From JASFEQ01 sp050122535 (lineage in GTDB: Bacteria > Desulfobacterota > DSM-4660 > Desulfatiglandales > HGW-15), in the NCBI GenBank assembly GCA_050122535.1, contig JASFIT010000352.1, positions 1 through 5,160 on the forward strand: a stretch of 5,160 bases of DNA. Direction: 5' to 3'. The first letter of the stretch is position 1. Each line of letters begins with the position of its first letter. A program made the position numbers and the translations under genes. This document shows positions 1 through 5,160 of the stretch, piece by piece. Below the pieces are notes generated by a model. That model ran no database searches. It worked only from the letters and a program-made list of their open reading frames with translations, and had not been told where the DNA came from.

Positions 1-107
1 TATCTCAGCTCGTATTTTTCTGCTGACCAGGCACACACGCTAAACGCTACCATGATTAATGAAGAAATGACTAAACCCACCATGATTCTTGAGAACCTTT
101 TTTTCAT
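1..107 (-). CDS. Exported protein, N-terminal fragment (probable solute-binding protein)
   Basis: Only the first 35 codons are in the window; the gene continues past its left edge. The start is well supported: a perfect AAGGAGGT Shine-Dalgarno at 113-120 stands 5 nt before the ATG. The peptide begins MKKRFSRIMV, a basic N-terminus, followed by a hydrophobic stretch (about residues 8-26) and then WSAEKYELR. This is a typical Sec signal peptide with possible cleavage after A26 or A29. No good lipobox precedes C25. A short polar 'AEKYELR' entry into the mature chain is common in DctP-type TRAP receptors and other periplasmic binding proteins, so a binding protein for the substrate handled by the neighbouring enzyme is a reasonable guess. 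It lies 116 bases downstream of the arylsulfotransferase gene on the same strand and may be co-transcribed. The family call is inference; export is seen directly. Confidence 0.7.
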   Translation of the reverse strand, partial: MKKRFSRIMVGLVISSLIMVAFSVCAWSAEKYELR

Positions 108-149
108 CTTTGACCTCCTTTTATTATTAAGGTTAACTCTATGCAGACG

Positions 150-172
150 AGCCCCCTGCTTTCCAGGAGGCT
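150..172 (-). other. Hairpin in the gap between enzyme and exported-protein genes
   Basis: The arms 150-158 and 164-172 pair over 9 positions on the minus-strand transcript (one G-U wobble) around a 5-nt loop, GAAAG. No run of U follows, so it is not a standard intrinsic terminator. It could stabilise the 3' end of the enzyme message or separate expression of the two genes. It may also be chance. The rest of the 108-223 gap shows no clear promoter. Confidence 0.35.
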
Positions 173-223
173 TACCACCTCCACAGACTCAAGCGTCGAA
201 GACCAAATCGTCCTCTTTTTAAT

Positions 224-1660
224 TTACTCTTCAACATCGGTTATAACACACAGGGCCGAATCACCTCTGTATGGAATCACACCTTCTACTTCAGTGACTG
301 TCTGTGGCCCAATCCCTCCGGCACCTGGCATTCTGAACGTCTTCACATCAATACGCTCCATGGCAGTCTCCTTAGGCTTATCAAGCTGTGGGACCCATTC
401 GTAGGGGACCCTGTAGGCCCTATAGACCATGTTTATTTGCATCAACTGGCCCCAGTAAGGGCTAATATATTCCCAAACGGTCTCATGTTTTGGTGTGACC
501 TCGAAAATGCGACCACCCGATCCTTCCACGATCAAGGTGTTTCCGTTGGGCAAGCGTTGTGCCGAACTGATGAAAGGGCTATAGAATCTGTTAAGATCAA
601 CAGGTTTTATGAATCCTGCTTCGATGGGTGTGTATTGCCATACAATCTTTAGTGTGGTCGGTTCAAACTCCAAGACACGGGAATAATCCCTGAGGGCGTT
701 CATAAACCCGGTTGGAGAACCGGGGTTGGGGGCTCCGTATCCGGCCCACCCGCCGTTATCAAAGATTAAGATGTTACCCTCGCCTGGAAGGCCCCTAGGG
801 ATCATGTGCGCATGGTGCTGGCCGATGATCCAGCCCAACTCCATCAATTCCGGTGTCCTATCATAATCAGGACCAATCTTCCATGCGAGCTTCCCCGTCT
901 CCTTATCTGTGATAGCCGTGATATCGGTCTCTCTGCCGCACCAGATAATGTTATCCGGATGAAAACGTTTATCCCCCGCATCATACCACTTGTTTGGTCC
1001 CAGCAACGACATGGAGTTGATATGCATCCAGTCTCCCATGCCTCCTCCAGATGGTCTCCAGTTAGGATTACGACACATGATGTTTTTCGCCTCTTCACTG
1101 AAATCCATTTCATCAAAATGATCGCTGCATATCCACTCCCAGACGATCTCCCCGTCCCAGGTGACCTCAATGATGCTGTCATCCACAAGCGGTTTGTCGC
1201 TTATCTTTGGATTCTTAAGATTCTTGTGGGAGAGTAAAAAGGTGTTTCCTTTCTCTACAAGGGGATCCATGCCCGGGACATAGTATCCAACCGGGTTGCC
1301 TTCTCTCTGGTGATCGTGATGTTGCCTGGCCATCCATTGCGGTTCTTCTCCTGGATCCTCAATGTATTCATATTTGTTGAATCTCCAAACGATGTTCCCT
1401 TCCCAATCTACCTGCACAAGATCTAGATGGTCCTGCATGCCGAACGCAGTGTTTCTCTCCCCCGTGTTGCCAAGGACAAAGCCCCCGGGGAGGAGCTTGT
1501 TGGGCATGCCATGCAGCCCTTTCCAGAGCTTCACCTCATTGCCGTTCATGTCGATGATAAGGGCACCGACTTCCTTTGCCTGGAAGATGGTGTAACCGTT
1601 CCAGCATTTTTCGGGATCATAAATGGTGGTACCCGTAGGATAAACGCTCGGATATGTCAT
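224..1660 (-). CDS. Arylsulfotransferase (ASST)-family beta-propeller protein
   Basis: A 478-residue protein of the aryl-sulfate sulfotransferase family. Known members move sulfate from one phenolic sulfate ester to another phenol without PAPS. What is seen: blade-like repeats ending in 'D..G.ivW.f' (about residues 84-94, 166-176, 252-262, 332-343 and 388-398), a histidine cluster QHHDHQ (113-118), a WMHINSMS motif (211-218, H213), GQHHAHMIPRG (280-290), and RLPNGNTLIVEG followed by GRIFEV (369-388). The HINS and QHHAH histidines resemble active-site positions of ASST, whose reaction goes through a sulfo-histidine; exact mapping needs an alignment. It is shorter than periplasmic E. coli-type ASST (near 600 residues) and has no signal peptide. 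AGGAGG at 1669-1674, 8 nt before the ATG, supports this start. It lies between an IclR regulator and an exported protein on the same strand. The substrate may not be an aryl sulfate. Confidence 0.8.
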   Translation of the reverse strand: MTYPSVYPTGTTIYDPEKCWNGYTIFQAKEVGALIIDMNGNEVKLWKGLHGMPNKLLPGGFVLGNTGERNTAFGMQDHLDLVQVDWEGNIVWRFNKYEYIEDPGEEPQWMARQHHDHQREGNPVGYYVPGMDPLVEKGNTFLLSHKNLKNPKISDKPLVDDSIIEVTWDGEIVWEWICSDHFDEMDFSEEAKNIMCRNPNWRPSGGGMGDWMHINSMSLLGPNKWYDAGDKRFHPDNIIWCGRETDITAITDKETGKLAWKIGPDYDRTPELMELGWIIGQHHAHMIPRGLPGEGNILIFDNGGWAGYGAPNPGSPTGFMNALRDYSRVLEFEPTTLKIVWQYTPIEAGFIKPVDLNRFYSPFISSAQRLPNGNTLIVEGSGGRIFEVTPKHETVWEYISPYWGQLMQINMVYRAYRVPYEWVPQLDKPKETAMERIDVKTFRMPGAGGIGPQTVTEVEGVIPYRGDSALCVITDVEE

Positions 1661-1721
1661 CTCTGTTGCCTCCTCTTCCTTTTTGTCCGCTCCAGAAACC
1701 TGATTTGATTTTTGAATTGAT

Positions 1722-1747
1722 AAAAAATTTAAGAGATTGGTCCCTTA
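1722..1747 (-). terminator. Weak terminator-like hairpin after the IclR gene
   Basis: On the minus-strand transcript, TAAGGGA (1747-1741) and TCTCTTA (1736-1730) form a 7-bp stem with one G-U pair around a CCAA loop. Two bases later comes a run of six U (1727-1722). The shape is that of an intrinsic terminator, but the stem is short and A/U-rich, so partial read-through into the arylsulfotransferase gene is likely if it works at all. Confidence 0.35.
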
Positions 1748-1763
1748 TACCGCTAACGCATCC

Positions 1764-2552
1764 TCAGGATCTCTTCATGCCTCTTTTGTGATAAAGTTGA
1801 GCTGAAATTTTCTCTGCTGCCTCCTTTAGTACAGGAACAATGGCTGAGGCACCTTCCCACGTAATTGCATGGGAGAGTCCAGCTGCCACAACCGCGGCCA
1901 CAGGTTTTCCCTCATGGTTAAAGATGGGTGCACCTACAGCGTTGATACCGATGTTTACTTCCTCGTTATCAATGGCAAACCCCTGTCTCCGGATTTCTTG
2001 CAGCTGATCAAGAAGTACACTTGGGACTGTAATGGTGTTCGGGGTTAACCGTCTCATCTTTTCTTTGAGAAACTGTTCCTTCATTTCAGGGGGGGAAAAA
2101 GCCAGGATGGCCTTGGCACCGGCTGCTGCGTGGACGGGACGCCTCTCCCCCACGGTGCCCTTGATGCGTATCGGTCCGGGCCCCTCGGCAATGTATGCTA
2201 TGACGGCACTCCTCCCTGAGACCACTTCCAGAACCACAGTCTCTTTGAGTGCGTCACGAAGCGCATCGATGTATGGCTTTGCCAGGAGCACCATATCACT
2301 GTTGATGGACTGGTTGACGGCCAATCCCAGAGTGATGACCGATTGACCCAATCTGAATTTCTTGGTCTGAGTGTCCTGCTGGAGCAGGCCGTAGTTGTTC
2401 AGTGTGTGGAGGATTCTGGAGACCGTTGCTTTGTGAAACCCCAGTTTCTGGGCAATCTCAACCGTCCCCATTTCTTGATTGTATGGTGTGAAGGAGAGTA
2501 GGATTTCTAAGGCCTTTTCTGTAGAATTGGCCTTTTTCGAAGACTGTCTCAT
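1764..2552 (-). CDS. IclR-family transcriptional regulator
   Basis: A 262-residue protein, the normal length for the family. Residues about 10-70 form the winged helix-turn-helix: TVEIAQKLGFHKATVSRIL (30-48) is the helix-turn-helix, and the wing 'GLLQQDTQTKKFRLG' follows. Residues about 80-255 are the effector-binding domain, with the typical HAAAGAKAIL (141-150), GFAIDNEEVNIGINAVGAPI (191-210) and a C-terminal helix. IclR proteins bind a small carboxylic or aromatic effector and repress or activate nearby catabolic and transport genes, so the adjacent enzyme and transporter genes and the divergent RidA gene are likely targets. The ATG has only a modest AAGG upstream, but a good promoter sits about 40-65 bases upstream. 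The 103-base gap to the next gene holds a weak terminator-like hairpin. Confidence 0.93.
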   Translation of the reverse strand: MRQSSKKANSTEKALEILLSFTPYNQEMGTVEIAQKLGFHKATVSRILHTLNNYGLLQQDTQTKKFRLGQSVITLGLAVNQSINSDMVLLAKPYIDALRDALKETVVLEVVSGRSAVIAYIAEGPGPIRIKGTVGERRPVHAAAGAKAILAFSPPEMKEQFLKEKMRRLTPNTITVPSVLLDQLQEIRRQGFAIDNEEVNIGINAVGAPIFNHEGKPVAAVVAAGLSHAITWEGASAIVPVLKEAAEKISAQLYHKRGMKRS

Positions 2553-2588
2553 ATTATGAAACCTTAGTCTTGCATTATAATAGCCCTA

Positions 2589-2617
2589 CCTATATTCAGT
2601 TTCCTAAGTCCTGTCAA
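2589..2617 (-). promoter_or_regulatory. Sigma-70 type promoter of the IclR gene
   Basis: Read on the minus strand, a perfect -35 TTGACA (2617-2612) is followed by a 17-nt spacer and TATAGG (2594-2589) as -10. Transcription would start near 2582, giving a leader of about 30 bases before the ATG at 2552. A regulator sitting here could block its own promoter, as IclR proteins often do. No convincing operator palindrome was found. Confidence 0.55.
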
Positions 2618-2655
2618 TATCATTTTATCACCGCATTTCTAAAATCACTTTTCTG

Positions 2656-2686
2656 TTGACATACAAAGCCTTTTGGAAAAGATATC
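2656..2686 (+). promoter_or_regulatory. Possible promoter for the triple-RidA gene
   Basis: A perfect TTGACA at 2656-2661 is followed only by a poor -10, GATATC at 2681-2686, with a long 19-nt spacer. The weak -10 suits a promoter that needs an activator, and the imperfect inverted repeat CTTTTGGAAAAG between the two boxes could be a protein site. It diverges from the regulator promoter; the two -35 boxes are 38 bases apart. Evidence is thin beyond the -35 box. Confidence 0.3.
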
Positions 2687-2764
2687 TCAAATAAGCCATT
2701 CTAAAGCTGACTTTCGCAAGCAGGTGTGAAGTGTTGTATTCTCCCGCAAATCATTTTCTATGAT

Positions 2765-2769
2765 GGAGG
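2765..2769 (+). promoter_or_regulatory. Ribosome binding site that sets the triple-RidA start
   Basis: GGAGG stands 7 nt before the ATG at 2777. The same frame is open back to a GTG at 2726, but that codon has no comparable site and would add 17 residues (MKCCILPQII...) unlike the RidA N-terminus. The repeat structure begins right after the 2777 start, which favours it. Confidence 0.75.
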
Positions 2770-2776
2770 CAAGGAG

Positions 2777-4063
2777 ATGAACTGGGAAGTGAAGTATTAT
2801 CCGGAGTACTGGGTTGGGAAAAAGCTGGCCTATCCCCATGTGCCAAAAGAATCACCCAAATTTGCCAGGAGCATGGTGGTGGGCAACCTCATTTTCGTTT
2901 CTGGCTGTACGGGCCAGGATACCATAGACGGTGAGCCCACGGCGGAGACATTTGAAGACCAGATGAAAATGGCGCTTCACAAAGTCAAGATGGCCATGGA
3001 AGAGGCGGGAAGCTCCATGGAAAATATCGTCAAGACCGTCATGCTGATCAAAAGTCGGGATGATTATCCAAAGATGCGTAAGACAGAAGTGGAGTATTAC
3101 ATGGAGCATGCACCCAATCTTGTGGAAGACCCGCCAGCCAGCACCTTCATGGTTCCGGCCTCCCTCGCAAGGCCTGAATTCCTGATAGAGGTGGATGTGA
3201 TCGGGGTCATTGACAGGGATGAACCAGAATGGAATGTGAAACATTATGCAGAACACTGGGGTGGCAAGAAGTTGGCCTACCCTCATGTCCCTAAAGAACA
3301 CCCCAAGTTCGCCCGAACTCAGGTTGTGGGTGACTTGGTCATGGTCTCAGGCTGTGAAGCTCTGGACCATGATACTTTGAAGGTGGAAACGGATGATTTC
3401 AAAGAACAGACGAGAATTTGTCTTGAAAAGATGAAAGTGGGCATGGAAGAAACCGGTGGGTCCCTGAATAACCTGGTCAAGACCTATGTTTTGCTGAAAG
3501 ACATAAAGGACTACTCTCTGTATCGTGAGGTGGAACAGGTGTTTTTCAAGGAACAGGCCCCGGATTTAGCAAATAACCCACCAGCAAGCACAGTCATTAA
3601 TGTGACCAGTCTGGCACTTCCTGAGTTTCTCGTAGAGCTGGAGGCCTTTGGCGTTATTGACAAGGACAAGCCCGATTGGGCAACCAAATACAACCCAGGT
3701 AGCGAAGAAGCCTCCAGCAGTGCTTCAGCAGGCGACCTGCTCTTCCTGTCTGGTTGTGACGGGTCTGACCCTAAAACCGGTAAAATAGAAACGGGCGTCA
3801 TTGAAGAGCAGATCAATATAGCCCTCGATAAGGTCAGAGCCGCCATGCAAGGGGCCGGAAGTTCAATGGAGAAGATGGTTAAGACCTTCATGCTCCTGAA
3901 GCACCTGGAGGACTATCCCAAGATGCGCAAGACAGAGGTGGAATATTATGAGAAGCATGCGCCGCACCTGGTGGATAACCCCCCGGTCAGCACTTTTATG
4001 CAACTAACCGGTATGACAAACCCGGAGGCCCTGTTTGAGATAGACGTCACCGCCGTTCTCTAG
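2777..4063 (+). CDS. Triple-domain RidA/YjgF/UK114-family protein
   Basis: A 428-residue protein of three tandem Rid domains, about residues 1-146, 147-295 and 296-428. Each shows the family pattern: a beta strand ending in SGC (C44, C193, C327), an amphipathic helix, 'GSSMENIVKT'-like segment, a helix with EVEYY or an equivalent, a PP(A/V)ST motif, and a final strand such as EFLIEVDVIGVID. Normal Rid proteins are single domains of about 130 residues forming homotrimers with active sites between subunits, so this chain can be expected to fold as a covalent pseudo-trimer. RidA deaminates reactive enamines/imines such as 2-aminoacrylate using an arginine in a PARS-type motif. Here all three domains have Ser at that place (S122, S271, S405), so canonical activity is doubtful. 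Domains 1 and 2 share an N-terminal GKKLAYPHVPKE segment that domain 3 lacks. It leads an apparent operon with the DNA-repair gene 19 bases downstream. True function unknown. Confidence 0.9.
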   Translation: MNWEVKYYPEYWVGKKLAYPHVPKESPKFARSMVVGNLIFVSGCTGQDTIDGEPTAETFEDQMKMALHKVKMAMEEAGSSMENIVKTVMLIKSRDDYPKMRKTEVEYYMEHAPNLVEDPPASTFMVPASLARPEFLIEVDVIGVIDRDEPEWNVKHYAEHWGGKKLAYPHVPKEHPKFARTQVVGDLVMVSGCEALDHDTLKVETDDFKEQTRICLEKMKVGMEETGGSLNNLVKTYVLLKDIKDYSLYREVEQVFFKEQAPDLANNPPASTVINVTSLALPEFLVELEAFGVIDKDKPDWATKYNPGSEEASSSASAGDLLFLSGCDGSDPKTGKIETGVIEEQINIALDKVRAAMQGAGSSMEKMVKTFMLLKHLEDYPKMRKTEVEYYEKHAPHLVDNPPVSTFMQLTGMTNPEALFEIDVTAVL

Positions 4064-4082
4064 GCTGAAAGGAAAGGTCACT

Positions 4083-4745
4083 ATGATGCCAATAAGTGGT
4101 TGCCTTACTACAAAGATCTACTGCCGGCCCGATTGTTCCGCAGGACGGCGCACCAAGCCAGAGAATAAAATATATTTCCCCTCAAAAGAGGAAGCCAGAG
4201 CAAACGGTTACAGGGCATGCAAGATATGTAAACCTGATGAGGAACACAAAATGCCAGAGATTTTCTTTTTAACCCGCTATCATAGTCCCCTGGGAACCTA
4301 CGTCCTTGGTAGCTCCAAAAAGGGAGTCGTCTGCGTCAAAACTGAGGACCGATCAAAGGCCTATCTTTCTCGCTGGGAACGGGAGGGAATTGAGCTAGAA
4401 GAGGGGGCAGAACAGAATGATAGAATCATAAGCCAACTGGATGCATACTTCGCAGGGATACTCCGTGAGTTTACAATCCCTCTGGATTTACGAGGCACGT
4501 CCTTTCAAGGCCAGGTTTGGAAACTTTTATGCGGCATCCCTTGGGGAGAGACCCGCTCCTACGCTCAGATAGCCAAAGGGCTAGGCCGTCCCAGGGCTGC
4601 ACGGGCGGTGGGTCGTGCCGTGGGAACTAACCCCGTCTCCATTGTAGTCCCTTGCCATCGGGTTATCGGATCAAATGGGTCGCTCACAGGCTATGGCGGC
4701 GGATTGGACAGGAAGACAGCCCTCCTGAAACTTGAAGGAAGATAA
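4083..4745 (+). CDS. Ada-type zinc domain fused to O6-alkylguanine-DNA alkyltransferase
   Basis: A 220-residue two-domain protein. Residues about 5-52 match the Ada metal-binding domain: TTKIYCRPDCSA, then EN, F and YRACKICKP, with C14, C18, C46 and C49 as the four zinc cysteines. In E. coli Ada the first of these takes methyl groups from phosphotriesters. Residues about 57-220 form the methyltransferase: PCHRV with acceptor C191, hinge N183, helix arginine R174 and Y160, spaced as in human AGT (C145, N137, R128, Y114). It would repair O6-alkylguanine in one suicidal transfer. The AraC-type helix-turn-helix of classical Ada is absent, so it should not act as a transcription activator of that type. 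The zinc domain also lacks its usual N-terminal lead-in. AAAGG ends 5 nt before the ATG; ATG 4086 is an equal alternative. The TAA stop overlaps a palindromic repeat. Confidence 0.92.
   Translation: MMPISGCLTTKIYCRPDCSAGRRTKPENKIYFPSKEEARANGYRACKICKPDEEHKMPEIFFLTRYHSPLGTYVLGSSKKGVVCVKTEDRSKAYLSRWEREGIELEEGAEQNDRIISQLDAYFAGILREFTIPLDLRGTSFQGQVWKLLCGIPWGETRSYAQIAKGLGRPRAARAVGRAVGTNPVSIVVPCHRVIGSNGSLTGYGGGLDRKTALLKLEGR
4239..4253 (+). promoter_or_regulatory. Possible internal translation start for the methyltransferase domain
   Basis: GAGG at 4239-4242 stands 8 nt before an in-frame ATG at 4251 (residue M57). This is the exact junction between zinc domain and methyltransferase. Starting here would give a free 164-residue enzyme, the usual size of stand-alone Ogt. 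Position and spacing are seen; use in the cell is inference. Confidence 0.25.
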
Positions 4746-4819
4746 TGGGGTCAAATCTTTATTCTTGACAAATCCAGCGAACCGAAACCGTTTGTCAAGA
4801 ATAAAGATTTGACCCCATT
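4744..4819. repeat. Perfect 29-bp inverted repeat, REP/MITE-like palindromic element
   Basis: The arms 4744-4772 and 4791-4819 are perfect reverse complements over 29 bp, around an 18-nt loop. Each outer end reads AATGGGGTCAAATC inward. The first two bases of the left arm are also the last two bases of the methyltransferase stop codon. As RNA it would form a long stable hairpin that could end or protect the upstream message, although only a short U tract (4818-4820) follows. The GGGGTCA ends and compact size resemble dispersed palindromes found with REP-associated tyrosine transposases; that link is from memory and no transposase is present here. Confidence 0.85.
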
Positions 4820-4843
4820 TCTACTTAAAGGAAGAATCGGAGA

Positions 4844-4874
4844 CTCCTACTCAACGGGTTGGGGGTTGTAGGAG
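4844..4874 (+). promoter_or_regulatory. Hairpin that could hide the hydrolase ribosome binding site
   Basis: CTCCTAC (4844-4850) is complementary to GTAGGAG (4868-4874) across a 17-nt loop. The right arm covers five of the six bases of the AGGAGG site (4870-4875), so the folded leader would mask translation start of the hydrolase. A 7-bp match can arise by chance in a leader this size. Confidence 0.35.
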
Positions 4875-4882
4875 GAAGCTTC

Positions 4883-5160
4883 ATGAAAAGAAAGGTACGA
4901 GGACTGAAGCGTCGGGATATTCAACTGGATTTCAGTCTTTACCGTGTTGAGGTACCCATTCGAGGGCTCTCCCAGATGGCCTTAAGCGTGGTGGATCTCT
5001 GGCCCGAGGGGGCGGAGAAGACCATTATGCTCGTGCATGGTTACGCGGGGTGCGCTGAGACGTGGGAATACCAGATCAACCACTTTGCCCATGGGTACCG
5101 TGTCATCGCCCCTGACCTGCGGGGACACGGGCAGAGCGACGCCCCTTTTACCGAATATAT
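4883..5160 (+). CDS. Alpha/beta-hydrolase fold protein, N-terminal fragment
   Basis: The first 92 codons are present and the gene runs off the right edge. AGGAGG at 4870-4875, 7 nt before the ATG, supports the start. After a basic N-terminus (MKRKVRGLKRRD) comes the fold's typical opening: strand TIMLVHGYAG (47-56) with the HG oxyanion-hole motif at H52-G53, ETW (59-61), and YRVIAPDLRGHGQSD (72-86), the strand and loop seen in esterases, haloperoxidase-like and C-C hydrolases. The nucleophile motif G.S.G, expected near residue 115-125, and the rest of the catalytic triad lie outside the window, so substrate and activity cannot be told. No signal peptide is seen. It follows the palindromic repeat by 63 bases and may be a separate transcription unit. 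Confidence 0.88.
   Translation, partial: MKRKVRGLKRRDIQLDFSLYRVEVPIRGLSQMALSVVDLWPEGAEKTIMLVHGYAGCAETWEYQINHFAHGYRVIAPDLRGHGQSDAPFTEY

Noticed and set aside
806..1237. A 143-codon plus-strand open frame, with smaller ones at 141-404, 437-652 and 1362-1708
   Set aside because: All lie opposite the arylsulfotransferase gene or its leader, show no family motifs and no good ribosome binding site. The minus-strand protein explains the sequence.
2574..2581. ATTATAAT, containing TATAAT on both strands, as a -10 box
   Set aside because: On the minus strand the nearest TTGACA is 32 bases away, against 17 for TATAGG. On the plus strand no suitable -35 precedes it and no gene starts soon after.
2557..2610. 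Similar motifs GACTAAGGTTTC and GACTTAGGAAAC (minus strand) as paired operator sites
   Set aside because: Only 8 of 12 positions agree, and neither matches a known IclR-type operator; chance similarity cannot be excluded.
2726..2776. A GTG start adding 17 residues to the triple-RidA protein
   Set aside because: There is no proper Shine-Dalgarno, and the added residues do not resemble a Rid domain. The ATG at 2777 has GGAGG at good spacing.
2852..3301. A 149-codon minus-strand frame inside the triple-RidA gene, and another at 3511-3891
   Set aside because: Composition is that of antisense translation of conserved coding repeats, with no ribosome binding site or recognisable domain.
3062..3949. 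Direct DNA repeats inside the RidA gene as a CRISPR-like or mobile repeat
   Set aside because: They are coding copies of the Rid domain, about 850 bases apart, with codon-level differences that keep the protein sequence.
4765..4770. TTGACA in the left arm of the palindrome as a promoter -35 for the hydrolase
   Set aside because: No -10 occurs at 16-18 bases. The hexamer is part of the repeat and appears inverted in the other arm.

Overview
The window comes from a bacterium of medium G+C content with strong AGGAGG-type ribosome binding sites. A solute-binding-protein start, a soluble arylsulfotransferase-like propeller, an IclR regulator and a RidA-family protein together look like an environmental anaerobe or syntroph of the Desulfobacterota (old Deltaproteobacteria) type. 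That taxonomic guess is inference from gene style only; there is no rRNA or other marker gene.

Left half, minus strand, transcribed right to left: an IclR-family regulator (2552 to 1764), a 478-residue arylsulfotransferase-family beta-propeller without a signal peptide (1660 to 224), and the first 35 codons of an exported protein, probably a TRAP or ABC solute-binding protein (107 to 1, running off the window). This reads as a small catabolic or uptake cluster: regulator, enzyme, transporter. A weak terminator-like hairpin lies between regulator and enzyme, and a second hairpin without a U-run lies between enzyme and transporter.

Middle, 2553-2776: a divergent control region. The minus strand carries a good sigma-70 promoter for the regulator (TTGACA, 17 nt, TATAGG). 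The plus strand carries a TTGACA with a poor -10, facing the other way.

Right half, plus strand: a 428-residue protein made of three tandem RidA/YjgF/UK114 domains, probably folding into a one-chain version of the usual RidA homotrimer. The catalytic arginine is replaced in all three domains. Nineteen bases later comes an Ada-type zinc domain fused directly to an O6-alkylguanine-DNA methyltransferase, without the AraC-type DNA-binding part of classical Ada. A perfect 29-bp inverted repeat (4744-4819) overlaps the stop codon of this gene and looks like a dispersed REP/MITE-type element. The window ends inside an alpha/beta-hydrolase gene whose ribosome binding site lies in a possible hairpin.

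The most unusual items are the non-canonical triple RidA fusion, the Ada-zinc/OGT fusion beside it, and the palindromic element at the stop codon. No CRISPR array, RNA gene or complete insertion sequence is visible.
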